This document shows positions 4,854 through 12,366 of a DNA stretch of 15,203 nt, in pieces (position 1 is the stretch's first letter; each line of letters starts with the position of its first letter). The notes beneath the pieces were generated by a model, which did not search any database, had not been told where the DNA came from, and saw only the letters and a list, made by a program, of their open reading frames with translations. A program made the translations under genes and the position numbers. Source of the stretch: Limosilactobacillus pulli (GTDB taxonomy: Bacteria > Bacillota > Bacilli > Lactobacillales > Lactobacillaceae); assembly GCF_947381555.1 (NCBI RefSeq), contig NZ_CANCWQ010000038.1, positions 1-15,203 on the forward strand, written 5' to 3'.

Positions 4854-6026
4854 TCAATATGGATATGCATTATGATAGCGCCGGCTCAATGCTCCAATCA
4901 CCAGTACCGTCAGCAGGCCATAAATCGCCCCGACATAGCCAACACTGCTAAGTGACAAGAAGTGAACCGTTTCGGCTGCCGTAAATGAGCCCAAAGAAAT
5001 ACCGATATTGGCAAAAATCGAATTTAAAGACGATGCCAAATCTAACGACTGTGGATATTCTTTTTCGGCAATATCCAAAAACATCAATTGCGTTGATGAG
5101 CCATAGCAGGCCACCATCACACAGAGTGCGGCAATCAACGCTACTCCCAGCCAACGATACTGAAAGCTTGAAGCCAGACCAGCCAGAAAAAGCGTCATTA
5201 AGGCATAGATCTTGGGCAGTGACTGAATGCCACGGTGATCTGCAAGATAGCCCCCAAACTTATTGCCAAACATGAAGAAGATTCCCATCCCAAACAAAAG
5301 CCAGTTGAGCCAAGTATCGCTAAAGCCCATCAGATTGGTAAACAAAGGCCGGACATAAGTGTAAAACGTATAATCAGCCGCACATACCAAGACGATAAAC
5401 GTAACCCCCATTAAGACACGAACATCTTTGAACAGGTTAAACTGAGAGCTAAAGCTACCGCGTACTTGAGGCGTATCACGGGGGGCCAGCCAAACCAGCA
5501 TGATAAAAGTTAAAATCGTCAGCCAAGTAATCATCCAAAAACTGTCGTGCCATGAAAACGTCGTACTGATTGTCGTACCAATTGGGACCCCGATGATCGA
5601 GGCAATACTGAACCCGGCAAAGACCCATGATACCAGACTCGCCCTTTTATCGCGCGGCGCAACGTAATTGGCCATCACCAGTACCAACGAGATGATGGCT
5701 CCGGCGACTGTCGCCGTAAGCACTCGCGAAGCCATCAATGACCAAAAGCCTGTTGCCAACGCCGTCCAGGTATTGCCGACAAAAAAGATCAGCATCAAGA
5801 CCAGCAAAACATGGTAACGATTAAAGCGGCTTGCCAGAGTCGTTACAATTGGCGTTGAGATAGCATAGATCAAAGCAAACAAGGTCACGGTATATCCCAA
5901 CGATGAAAGCGAAGCATGATACTCTTTGGCAATATCGGGTAAGACTCCGACAATCATATACTCATTACAGCCCAGCATAAAGGCAACAAAGACGAACAAC
6001 AGCGATTGCAAGCGATACTTGGTCAT
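4854..6026 (-). CDS. MFS transporter, DHA1 family (AraJ/YttB-like exporter)
   Basis: The 390-residue protein has 12 predicted membrane helices. The first carries CNEYMIVGVLPDIAKEY at 20-36, typical of the DHA1 drug/sugar/purine exporters such as AraJ, NepI and PbuE. SRVLTATVAGAIISLVLVMA follows in helix 4, and GVPIGTTIS in helix 5 matches the antiporter motif C region (G-x-P-x-G). Substrates of this group range from drugs to purine nucleosides and sugars; none can be assigned. The start MTKYRLQ is chosen because AAAGGAGAG lies 7 nt upstream. The in-frame extension to 6104 would overlap the promoter. A structured RNA with its own terminator lies upstream on the same strand and could be a leader of this gene. 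Confidence 0.9.
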   Translation of the reverse strand: MTKYRLQSLLFVFVAFMLGCNEYMIVGVLPDIAKEYHASLSSLGYTVTLFALIYAISTPIVTTLASRFNRYHVLLVLMLIFFVGNTWTALATGFWSLMASRVLTATVAGAIISLVLVMANYVAPRDKRASLVSWVFAGFSIASIIGVPIGTTISTTFSWHDSFWMITWLTILTFIMLVWLAPRDTPQVRGSFSSQFNLFKDVRVLMGVTFIVLVCAADYTFYTYVRPLFTNLMGFSDTWLNWLLFGMGIFFMFGNKFGGYLADHRGIQSLPKIYALMTLFLAGLASSFQYRWLGVALIAALCVMVACYGSSTQLMFLDIAEKEYPQSLDLASSLNSIFANIGISLGSFTAAETVHFLSLSSVGYVGAIYGLLTVLVIGALSRRYHNAYPY

Positions 6027-6075
6027 TACTTCTCTCCTTTTCCCTCTTGGTATCCTTAAAAGCACAGCAAAGGCT

Positions 6076-6104
6076 AGTCTACTTGTTTTCATAATTATTT
6101 TCAA
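6076..6104 (-). promoter_or_regulatory. Promoter of the DHA1 MFS gene
   Basis: Minus-strand -35 TTGAAA (6104-6099) and -10 TAGACT (6081-6076), 17 bp apart, lie about 50 bp before the chosen start codon and downstream of the terminator at 6186-6217. The gene can therefore be expressed without reading through the upstream RNA. Confidence 0.6.
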
Positions 6105-6185
6105 GGTTCTTTTTAAAAAACACGATTATTTTTTAGCACATCAATCACGTTGAATAACTGTATATAGAAAATAATTCAAGGCAAC

Positions 6186-6217
6186 CAAAAAGGCCCGCCT
6201 CATAATTGAGACGAGCC
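6186..6217 (-). terminator. Terminator of the candidate structured RNA
   Basis: GGCTCGTCTC (6217-6208) pairs fully with GAGGCGGGCC (6201-6192) through Watson-Crick and G-U pairs, with loop AATTAT and a five-U tract on the minus strand. The G-U pairs make the minus strand the favoured direction. Confidence 0.85.
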
Positions 6218-6470
6218 ACTTTGGGAAGGAATCTGCTACCTTGCGCCAAGCATATAATTTTCATACTTAACTTAAACACATTTTTGATTCAATCTTCCGC
6301 AAAGCTGCATTATTTTATTTAGTACTGGCGCACGCTGGTAACCACACAATTATAATCCGATGCTTCTGGTTACGCTTATGCTGCTTCTAAGCCTACTCGA
6401 TGACTTCAGCCTCCAGCTCCAGTCGAAACCGCATCACGCGCTTCGCTGGATATATCTCTTATCCTTCCAC
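6187..6470 (-). ncRNA. Candidate structured RNA of about 283 nt (sRNA or riboswitch-like leader)
   Basis: The stretch between the CPBP gene and the MFS gene has no supported ORF but has a promoter, a terminator and many paired segments. Going 5' to 3' on the minus strand: GGAAGGA (6468-6462) pairs with UCCUUCC (6230-6224), joining the two ends. GGAUA/UAUCC forms a small hairpin. UCCAG-CGAA-CGC (6450-6438) pairs with GCG-UUCG-CUGGA (6432-6418). GCUUA pairs with UAAGC. GUAACC (6373-6368) pairs with GGUUAC (6343-6338). UGCGCCA (6332-6326) pairs with UGGCGCA (6248-6242), enclosing AAGUAU/AUGCUU. I do not recognise an Rfam family: T-box, tmRNA, RNase P and SRP marks are absent. It is either a stand-alone RNA or a conditional leader of the MFS exporter. 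Confidence 0.6.
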
Positions 6471-6476
6471 GTCTAT

Positions 6477-6505
6477 AATATAACACGTTCTGTAAGCGGT
6501 TGCAA
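6477..6505 (-). promoter_or_regulatory. Promoter of the candidate structured RNA
   Basis: Minus-strand -35 TTGCAA (6505-6500) and -10 TATATT (6482-6477) are 17 bp apart. The predicted start near 6470 is 2 nt before the 5' strand of the closing stem, which fits a transcript beginning at the structure. The promoter lies 31 bp past the CPBP stop codon; only a weak AT-rich hairpin precedes it. Confidence 0.65.
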
Positions 6506-6536
6506 GATAATTACGAAAATTTTTATTTTCAACGAC

Positions 6537-7217
6537 CTATTTGATTACTGCCGGTAAGATGAGCATAATCGAGACCAGATTGTTAATCAAATGAACCCCA
6601 ATTGAATTGCTCAGGTTGCCGGTTGAACGATAGACATAAGCCAAAACGCAACCCATATAAAAATAGATCAGATAGCTGATAATGTTGCTGCTGGCATGCA
6701 CCAACGTAAAAATCAGCCCCGAGAGAATAATCGGCAGCCAAAATGCGCGCCCGTCAAAAAACAAATTCATAAACAGACCACGAAAGATCAATTCTTCGGC
6801 AAATGGTGTCAGACAGACGGCGGAAAAGCACACCAGGCCGATAATAATTGGATTGCCGTTCATTGAATCAATAATTGCCTGATTATTGGCCGTCTGTACT
6901 TGATGATAGATCAAGCGATTCAGACTCCCTAATACGATCTCACCTGCTACGATGGCCAGATAGCCGCCTAAAATCGTCTTGGCCTTGGCAAAAAAGCCTT
7001 GTACCCGATGTGGAAAATGGTCATAGCGCTGATACATTTTTTTTCCCAAGGCAATAATCAGGACAAAAAAGCCCAGATACAAAATCACCCAAAGAATCGT
7101 CAGCTTAGGATGCTCAGTGATATTGCGCGCAGCTTCTGGTGGCATCAAGATCAAGATACAAAACGCTGAAAAGATCAGCAGCGCTTTGGTAAAACTAGGT
7201 CGTCTTTCGGTCTGCAT
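6537..7217 (-). CDS. CPBP family intramembrane glutamic endopeptidase
   Basis: The 226-residue multi-pass protein carries all three CPBP (Abi/CAAX-protease-like) motifs: EELIFRG at 141-147 (EExxxR), FTLVH at 170-174 (FxxxH) and HLINN at 209-213 (HxxxN). These form the active site inside the membrane. About seven hydrophobic segments are visible, with two N-terminal helices before the core. In lactic acid bacteria such proteins are often linked to bacteriocin immunity or to processing of exported peptides, but no bacteriocin gene is seen. It starts 29 nt after the gtfB stop on the same strand with the ribosome site GGAAGTG, so it is probably co-transcribed with gtfA-gtfB and may act on the same exported proteins; that link is inference. 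Confidence 0.9.
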   Translation of the reverse strand: MQTERRPSFTKALLIFSAFCILILMPPEAARNITEHPKLTILWVILYLGFFVLIIALGKKMYQRYDHFPHRVQGFFAKAKTILGGYLAIVAGEIVLGSLNRLIYHQVQTANNQAIIDSMNGNPIIIGLVCFSAVCLTPFAEELIFRGLFMNLFFDGRAFWLPIILSGLIFTLVHASSNIISYLIYFYMGCVLAYVYRSTGNLSNSIGVHLINNLVSIMLILPAVIK

Positions 7218-7246
7218 TCTGTCACTTCCATTTTCTTATTGATCAA

Positions 7247-8575
7247 TCAGTCTTTTACCAGTGATTCAAGACCGGATTTAAAACGTTCCACCGGCTCATC
7301 GCTGGCTTCTTGTCGCTGTGTATCAATCAAGCGCTGCATCTCCTCGGCCTGAGCAACCGCCTGCACGATCTTAATCGCCAGCTTGTCATATTCAGCTGCC
7401 GGATAGCGATTTTCATCAGCAACCAATCGTGGCTCATGCAACGTCTCATTAAAGCCCAGAATCAGCATGTTGTTTTCAAACGCCGCACGTACGGCATCCA
7501 AGATCTCATCACCTTGATTGACGTCTAGATAGACGTCGCATTTTTTGATCAGCCGGCGTGCCTTATCCATCCCGATGATCGGATATAAGTGTACGTTATC
7601 GTATTTCTGCATCCCCATCAAGCGATCTGACATCTCAGTCAATGCCGCAATATGAAATTCAAACTGTGGCAAGATTTTGACCAGGTTTTCCAAGTTCATG
7701 ATCTGATCAGAGTTGGTCATGATCAAGATTTTTGGTCGCAGCGAATTCCCCCGTGGATGTGGATAAACGATACCCAGATAACGAGTATCAACGCGTTCAT
7801 TGGTCTTAAAAAGCTGCTGATTGGCTCGCCAGACACGATAGTCTTGGACCACGACATGGCGTGTCCGCGTTTGATTTTTGTAAATATAATTCAGATTGCC
7901 TGGCAGCTCGCCTTTAATCGGCTCATGCCAAAACAACGTATCATGACCTGATTGTGGCAGCTTTAGCGTAGTAAAAAAACTGGTGCTTAATGTATTATAA
8001 AAAATCTGCTCCAGATTTAAACCGCTTTTTTGCAGATAATCACTGACAAAATCGGGCAAAGTCTTGAAATAACGCGATTCTTCGCCAGTATTTAAAAAAA
8101 TGCTGCCATTGTCCAAATGCGACTCAATCACGACCCGGCCTTTTTCGTCAAAGTATTGCTTAAGGCGCGCTTGATTATCGCTCCAGCTGGTCTTGGCAAA
8201 CAGATGACCATATTGATCATACTCATCAACCCATTGCAATTGACCAGCCTCGTTTTGCCAGCGGACCTGTTTAACCAGCCGGGCGTTGTCTTTTTTGGTA
8301 AAGATAACGTCAGCACGCTTATGGTTCAAATCATAAATCTGAGCGCCATTGCTGTTGCCGACGATGCGCCAAAACCGCGGTACCGGAATCTGATCAAAAT
8401 ACAGGGGCTTTCCATCATTGGTATGCGAACAGTAATACTGCATCGGTGATTGAATCTCACGTGGCAAAAAGCCATCATCATCAATCACGACCGTCGGAAT
8501 ATTTAGCTGCGCGATCAGTTGTGCCAGCTTAAAATTGCGCGCAGCCTGATCCCATTTATCAAACAGATTGATCAT
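7247..8575 (-). CDS. gtfB: GtfB-like accessory glycosyltransferase subunit (co-activator of GtfA)
   Basis: The 442-residue protein resembles GtfB of the accessory Sec glycosylation system, a catalytically inactive GT-like partner that binds GtfA and the acceptor polypeptide. Visible family-like features are YFDQIPVPRFWRIVG near 59-73, the strand-rich add-on domain with RLVKQVRWQNEAGQLQWVDEYDQYG at 99-123, and a Rossmann-like half beginning LRPKILIMTNSDQ. Its ATG overlaps the gtfA stop codon (ATGA), with GAGGTG 6 nt upstream inside gtfA, so the two are translationally coupled and made in equal amounts. In streptococci and Lactobacillus reuteri the pair adds the first GlcNAc (or glucose) to Ser/Thr of serine-rich adhesins. 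No such adhesin or SecA2/SecY2 lies in this window. Confidence 0.85.
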   Translation of the reverse strand: MINLFDKWDQAARNFKLAQLIAQLNIPTVVIDDDGFLPREIQSPMQYYCSHTNDGKPLYFDQIPVPRFWRIVGNSNGAQIYDLNHKRADVIFTKKDNARLVKQVRWQNEAGQLQWVDEYDQYGHLFAKTSWSDNQARLKQYFDEKGRVVIESHLDNGSIFLNTGEESRYFKTLPDFVSDYLQKSGLNLEQIFYNTLSTSFFTTLKLPQSGHDTLFWHEPIKGELPGNLNYIYKNQTRTRHVVVQDYRVWRANQQLFKTNERVDTRYLGIVYPHPRGNSLRPKILIMTNSDQIMNLENLVKILPQFEFHIAALTEMSDRLMGMQKYDNVHLYPIIGMDKARRLIKKCDVYLDVNQGDEILDAVRAAFENNMLILGFNETLHEPRLVADENRYPAAEYDKLAIKIVQAVAQAEEMQRLIDTQRQEASDEPVERFKSGLESLVKD

Positions 8576-10107
8576 TTTGTCACCTCATTTACCAGGGCCT
8601 GCCATTTTTGTGCAATTTTTTCGTCTAGATACGGCTTGGCCAGTTCATACGATTTTTGACTAAAGCTGGCCGCCTTTTGGTCATCACTGAATAATTTGAC
8701 GATCGCATCCGCAAGTTCGTGCACTTTGCGCTCTTCAGGCCAGTCTGACTGATAGGGCAGTCGATAGCCATTTTGATCCGGTTCAATAAACGTTTGATTG
8801 CCATATGGAACGTCAAAACCAATCATCGGCAATCCAGATCCCACGGCTTCCATCAAGCTCAGCCCAAAGCCTTCACTGGTTGAGGCTGCAATATAGCCGG
8901 CATAGTGCTGATAGATCGTTGCCAGATCTTGCTGTCCCTTGAGTTTGATACAATCTTGGGCTTTTAGCGAATCAATCAGTTCCTGCAGTTTTTTTTGCTG
9001 CACCCCTTGACCATAAATATCTAAGGTAATGTCTGGAATTGATTTTTTGGCCTCGGCAACTGCCTTGACCAGCCAGTCAACATGTTTTTCACTGGCCAGT
9101 CGCGAGGCCGTGATCAACGAATGCCGTTGCCGTTTGGCATACGGCATCATCATCAGTTTTGACAGGCTGCCAACCGGAATGGCTACTACTTTAGGCGCTT
9201 GATGCTGATAACTAGCCAGCTGCGTTTTTAAAACCTGCTTTTGTGCCGGCGTTGAGACGATAAAATAATCCGTCTGATCGGCATGCGTGAACTGGTATTC
9301 ATAGTAGTTGTTCCACAAGATATTATCTTGGTTGGTATAGTGCTTATCATAATGCTCAGCATGCACCACGACGCCCAGTTTGGCTGGGGCATGCATCTGA
9401 TACCATAACTGGCCGCTGACCAGCCCTTTGCCATCCTCACGATCCAAGATAACCAGATCGGTTTTCGTTAAATGCAGTCGCCGGATCATCTCAGCATAAA
9501 GCTCGGTTTTGGAATAAAAAATCTGATCCTTTAATTCAAAAATCTCTTCGTTACCATTAATGAATTGATGATAGGCAATTGAGCCGTCTTCATTGTAAAA
9601 ATCACGGGCATAGACATGATTGCCAGCACTGAGGTATTCGGTAACGTATCTTATGTATGAGTAAAATTCACGCCGCACCATCTGCGAGTCGACCACATAT
9701 TCGGCATAATCAATTGCTTGCGTTTTTAGATTATAGATCCGCACATTGATTTTGAGATTCTCATCAGGCAGCCAGTAGTGAACTACCTGCTTGCCATCCG
9801 CAAAGCTTTGGACACTGGATTTAACATTGCGTTTTTCAAAGTGCTGTGCGTGCTTGAACTCATCCAGCGTATAAGTTGTTGGGGCAATTTTAACATCAGT
9901 AAAAAAGTTATAAAGCCAGATTATATCTTGGTCTTTGAATCCCAAATTGTGCGTCAATTCTTCAATGTTATCAGCTAAGATCAGATCGGAAAAAATAAAC
10001 CTGGCTGGAATCTGCATGCGAGAAAACACCTTGGATCGGTAAGCCTGAGCATACTCAACACCGCTGCTGGCCCAGCCGATCCCCAGATTTACATTGTAAA
10101 CCGTCAT
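8572..10107 (-). CDS. gtfA: GtfA-like protein O-glycosyltransferase (GT4)
   Basis: The 511-residue enzyme is a GT-B fold, GT4 retaining transferase. The N-terminus MTVYNVNLGIGWASSGVEYA is highly characteristic of GtfA. The C-terminal half has TASRLASEKHVDWLVKAV at 333-350 and the EX7E motif E412-GFGLSLM-E420, which binds the sugar nucleotide. Residues about 75-200 form the inserted beta-rich domain used to contact GtfB. It would transfer GlcNAc or glucose from a UDP-sugar to Ser/Thr of an exported protein, in the cytoplasm. The start is set at 10107, with AAGGA 9 nt upstream. A 28-residue upstream in-frame extension would run back through the ribokinase terminator. In L. plantarum a related pair modifies the autolysin Acm2 (recalled knowledge), so non-adhesin substrates are possible. 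Confidence 0.92.
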   Translation of the reverse strand: MTVYNVNLGIGWASSGVEYAQAYRSKVFSRMQIPARFIFSDLILADNIEELTHNLGFKDQDIIWLYNFFTDVKIAPTTYTLDEFKHAQHFEKRNVKSSVQSFADGKQVVHYWLPDENLKINVRIYNLKTQAIDYAEYVVDSQMVRREFYSYIRYVTEYLSAGNHVYARDFYNEDGSIAYHQFINGNEEIFELKDQIFYSKTELYAEMIRRLHLTKTDLVILDREDGKGLVSGQLWYQMHAPAKLGVVVHAEHYDKHYTNQDNILWNNYYEYQFTHADQTDYFIVSTPAQKQVLKTQLASYQHQAPKVVAIPVGSLSKLMMMPYAKRQRHSLITASRLASEKHVDWLVKAVAEAKKSIPDITLDIYGQGVQQKKLQELIDSLKAQDCIKLKGQQDLATIYQHYAGYIAASTSEGFGLSLMEAVGSGLPMIGFDVPYGNQTFIEPDQNGYRLPYQSDWPEERKVHELADAIVKLFSDDQKAASFSQKSYELAKPYLDEKIAQKWQALVNEVTK

Positions 10108-10132
10108 TTTGGAGTCCTTCTTTCTATCGTTT

Positions 10133-10177
10133 TTCAAAAAAAACGAGACCAAGTCAGACAGACATTGATCTCGTTTT
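10133..10177 (-). terminator. Terminator between ribokinase and gtfA
   Basis: AACGAGATCAA and TTGGTCTCGTT (with one G-U pair on the minus-strand RNA) enclose a 12-base loop and are followed by eight U. It ends the ribokinase transcript and lies only about 25 bp before the gtfA start. I see no good promoter in that gap, so gtfA may depend on partial read-through or on a weak promoter overlapping the hairpin. Confidence 0.8.
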
Positions 10178-10215
10178 TCGTTTTCAGCCATAATGAATAA
10201 TGACCAAAAACATAC

Positions 10216-11136
10216 TTAGTTTCGACTGGCAGCTTCAATTTCAGCCAGCGTAGGGATTGATGGCAAAGCCCCCATCCGCTGAACCGTAATCGAGCTGGCC
10301 CGCTGAGCAAAGGTCAATGCTTCTTTGATGTTGCTCATATCGGGCTTTAATTGAGAGCTCAAGGCACCGATAAACGTATCACCAGCTGCCGTGGTGTCGA
10401 CTGCATGCACCTTAAAGGCCGGTACAAAGTCATAGCCATTTTGGGTGCAGTAGAAGGCCCCTTTACTACCGATCGTGATAATCAGGTTCTTGACGCCCAT
10501 TTGTGCAAAGTGACCAGCGGCTTCCAGCATTGAGGTCTCATCGGCAATGATGACATTAGTCAGCGTAGCACATTCGGTTTCGTTTGGAATAATTAGGTCG
10601 GTAACCTTTAAAATCTCAGGATCAATCTTAGCTGCCGGAGCAGGGTTCAAAATCGTCTTGACGCCTTTTTGCTTGGCCAGCTTAAAGGCTTCCAAGGTGG
10701 TTTCTTGTGGTGTTTCAAACTGAGCAATTACAAAATCAGCATTTTCGATTGCTGCCTTGGCATTGTCAACATCAGCTGGTGAAACGCATTGATTAGCACC
10801 ACCGTATACCAGGATACTGTTTTGACCACTGTCGTCCAGCAGAATCGTAGCTGAACCAGTCCCGGCCTTTCCATCCTTGGTAATGTAGCGCGTATCGATA
10901 TGATTGTCGCTTAATGAGTCAATCATGAACTGACCGGCTTGATCATTACCAACCCGGCCAACAAACTTGGTCTCGGCACCGGCACGAGCTGCCGCAACTG
11001 CCTGGTTGGCACCCTTGCCGCCAGCCGCACTGCTCTTACTTTCGGATGACAGCGTTTCGCCAGGCAATGGCATTCGCTTGATCCGCAGCGTAGTATCAAC
11101 GTTCAGACTGCCCACGACCGTAACTTTATTTGCCAT
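10216..11136 (-). CDS. rbsK: Ribokinase
   Basis: The 306-residue protein phosphorylates D-ribose with ATP to ribose 5-phosphate, feeding the pentose phosphate/phosphoketolase pathway in the cytoplasm. PfkB family marks are VVGSLNVDTTLRI (7-19), GGKGANQA (39-46), NPAPA (164-168), PNETE, and the C-terminal signature DTTAAGDTFIGAL (247-259) with catalytic Asp253. Length and motifs match E. coli RbsK (309 residues). The start MANKVTVVGS is set by AAGGGGAC 7 nt upstream; the longer reading to 11172 has no such site. The promoter carries an ACTAGT-centred site matching one in front of the adjacent LacI-family gene, so ribose-controlled repression is likely. No ribose uptake gene (rbsU, rbsD or ABC) is in the window. 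Confidence 0.95.
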   Translation of the reverse strand: MANKVTVVGSLNVDTTLRIKRMPLPGETLSSESKSSAAGGKGANQAVAAARAGAETKFVGRVGNDQAGQFMIDSLSDNHIDTRYITKDGKAGTGSATILLDDSGQNSILVYGGANQCVSPADVDNAKAAIENADFVIAQFETPQETTLEAFKLAKQKGVKTILNPAPAAKIDPEILKVTDLIIPNETECATLTNVIIADETSMLEAAGHFAQMGVKNLIITIGSKGAFYCTQNGYDFVPAFKVHAVDTTAAGDTFIGALSSQLKPDMSNIKEALTFAQRASSITVQRMGALPSIPTLAEIEAASRN

Positions 11137-11169
11137 TTTAAAGTCCCCTTTACGTTTTAATGCAATCAG

Positions 11170-11181
11170 CAAACTAGTAAA
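11170..11181. promoter_or_regulatory. Putative RbsR operator at the ribokinase promoter
   Basis: The site CAAACTAGTAAA shares 9 of 12 bases with the perfect palindrome TTTACTAGTAAA upstream of the LacI-family gene. It sits at about +1 to +15 of the predicted ribokinase transcript, a position where a bound repressor would block RNA polymerase. Confidence 0.55.
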
Positions 11182-11187
11182 TGCTTT

Positions 11188-11215
11188 TATATATGATTAA
11201 ATCAGTATTTATCAA
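11188..11215 (-). promoter_or_regulatory. Ribokinase promoter
   Basis: On the minus strand, -35 TTGATA (11215-11210) is followed after 16 bp by TATATA (11193-11188), or after 18 bp by TATAAA (11191-11186). It lies in the 118-bp gap between the regulator and ribokinase genes and just upstream of the ACTAGT operator. Confidence 0.6.
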
Positions 11216-11254
11216 CTACTCTATTTTATCATATCAACTGATCTGCAAACAAGT

Positions 11255-12262
11255 TTATACGTGCTTGGTACTGTCTCTGACAACCAGTTTAACGCCAAAG
11301 TAGGAAGTCTGAATGGCGGTGTCTGGATTTTGAATTCGATTGAACAGCATATTGGTAGCTTGTTCACCAATTTCGCGAATCGGCTGCTGAATCGTAGTCA
11401 ATTTTGGCGTTACATACTCAGCCAGATCAATATCGTCAAAACCTACCACAGAGATGTCGTTTGGAACACTGACGCCATTTTCAGCCAGTCCCCGGTAAAG
11501 TCCAATTGCCATTTCATCGTTAGCCGCAAAAACCGCAGTCGGCTGCTTAGCTAAAACGCCTTGCGTACAAGAGTAGCCGCCGTGCTTGGTCAACTCGCCA
11601 TAGACGACGTCGCTTTGCTCATCAAAGTCAACGTGATTCTTGCGAAGGCCGTCAATCAAGCCGCGCAGACGATGATGCAGGTTGTCGGTCATATTTTCCG
11701 GCATGATGCTGACTACATGCTGGTGCCCCAGACCAGCCAGATGCTCAGCAGCCAAGTACCCACCCTGATAGTCATCGATCAAAAGTCGGTCCCCGCCATT
11801 GGCCTCATTTTGGTCAAACAACAGATATGGAATGTCATTAGGCTTTAAGAGCTGCTCAATCGTATCGGTCGTAATCGAAGAACTGGCAATGATCAAGCCA
11901 TCAACAGCACGTTCGATCAGCCGGCCTAGATAGTAGCGCTCTAATTTTTCTTCATGGTTGGCACTAAAGATCAAGGGCATAAATTCAGCTTCACGGGCGG
12001 CTTCCTGCACGCCACGAATAAAAGTGCTGAAAAACGGATTGCCGATGTTGGGTACTAACACGCCAATCGTTTTGGAAGAACGCATGATCAAGTTGCGCGC
12101 ATTGAAGTCGGGTACATAGTTCATCTGATCACGCAGCCTTAAGACTCGCTGCTGCGTAGCCTGACTGAAGCGCTGCCCTTTGCCATTCAGGATTTGCGAT
12201 ACCGTTGTAACTGAAACGCCAGCAGCCTTTGCCAGATCGCGGATAGTAACTTTGTGTTTCAT
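11255..12262 (-). CDS. rbsR: LacI-family repressor, probably the ribose regulator
   Basis: The 335-residue protein has the LacI helix-turn-helix at residues 5-26 (VTIRDLAKAAGVSVTTVSQILNG), a hinge near 45-60, and a periplasmic-binding-protein-like effector domain (IGVLVPNIGNPFF..., DGLIIASSS, AANDEMAIGLYRGL, VVGFDDIDLAEYVTPKLTTIQQP). The effector domain has the sugar-binding pattern of the RbsR/CcpA branch. It lies directly upstream of rbsK on the same strand, and matching ACTAGT palindromes precede both genes, so it most likely represses rbsK and itself when ribose is absent. A weak ribosome site GAGGAAAG precedes the ATG. The gene symbol is inferred from context. Confidence 0.88.
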   Translation of the reverse strand: MKHKVTIRDLAKAAGVSVTTVSQILNGKGQRFSQATQQRVLRLRDQMNYVPDFNARNLIMRSSKTIGVLVPNIGNPFFSTFIRGVQEAAREAEFMPLIFSANHEEKLERYYLGRLIERAVDGLIIASSSITTDTIEQLLKPNDIPYLLFDQNEANGGDRLLIDDYQGGYLAAEHLAGLGHQHVVSIMPENMTDNLHHRLRGLIDGLRKNHVDFDEQSDVVYGELTKHGGYSCTQGVLAKQPTAVFAANDEMAIGLYRGLAENGVSVPNDISVVGFDDIDLAEYVTPKLTTIQQPIREIGEQATNMLFNRIQNPDTAIQTSYFGVKLVVRDSTKHV

Positions 12263-12282
12263 AGTGTGTGCTTTCCTCTTGT

Positions 12283-12294
12283 TTTACTAGTAAA
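12283..12294. promoter_or_regulatory. Palindromic operator upstream of the LacI-family gene
   Basis: TTTACTAGTAAA is a perfect 12-bp palindrome located 21 bp before the start codon. Its centre and right half recur at 11174-11181 in front of ribokinase. Additional related half-sites (TTTAC, CTAGTTAAA) follow between 12297 and 12341. It is the likely autoregulatory site. Confidence 0.6.
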
Positions 12295-12366
12295 CCTATT
12301 TACGAATCAGTTTACCACATATTTACTCTCTGCTAGTTAAAATATTGAAACAAAAGCATAGTTTTT

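Noticed and set aside
6027..6104. Longer start of the DHA1 MFS transporter (MKIIMKTSR...)
   Set aside because: The extension overlaps the -35/-10 promoter, is unlike the family N-terminus and lacks a ribosome site; MTKYR has a good one.
6187..6470. T-box, tmRNA, 6S or RNase P RNA identity for the structured RNA
   Set aside because: No UGGNACC T-box core, no T arm or tag ORF of tmRNA, no GAGGAAAGUC of RNase P, and a multi-hairpin rather than single-bubble 6S shape.
6360..6557. 65-residue plus-strand ORF antisense to the structured RNA
   Set aside because: There is no ribosome site, its composition is unlike a real protein, and it overlaps the promoter and structured RNA on the other strand.
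10108..10191. 28-residue N-terminal extension of gtfA (MAENEKRDQ...)
   Set aside because: It would be encoded by the ribokinase terminator hairpin and U tract, and GtfA family members begin at MTVYN, where a ribosome site is present.
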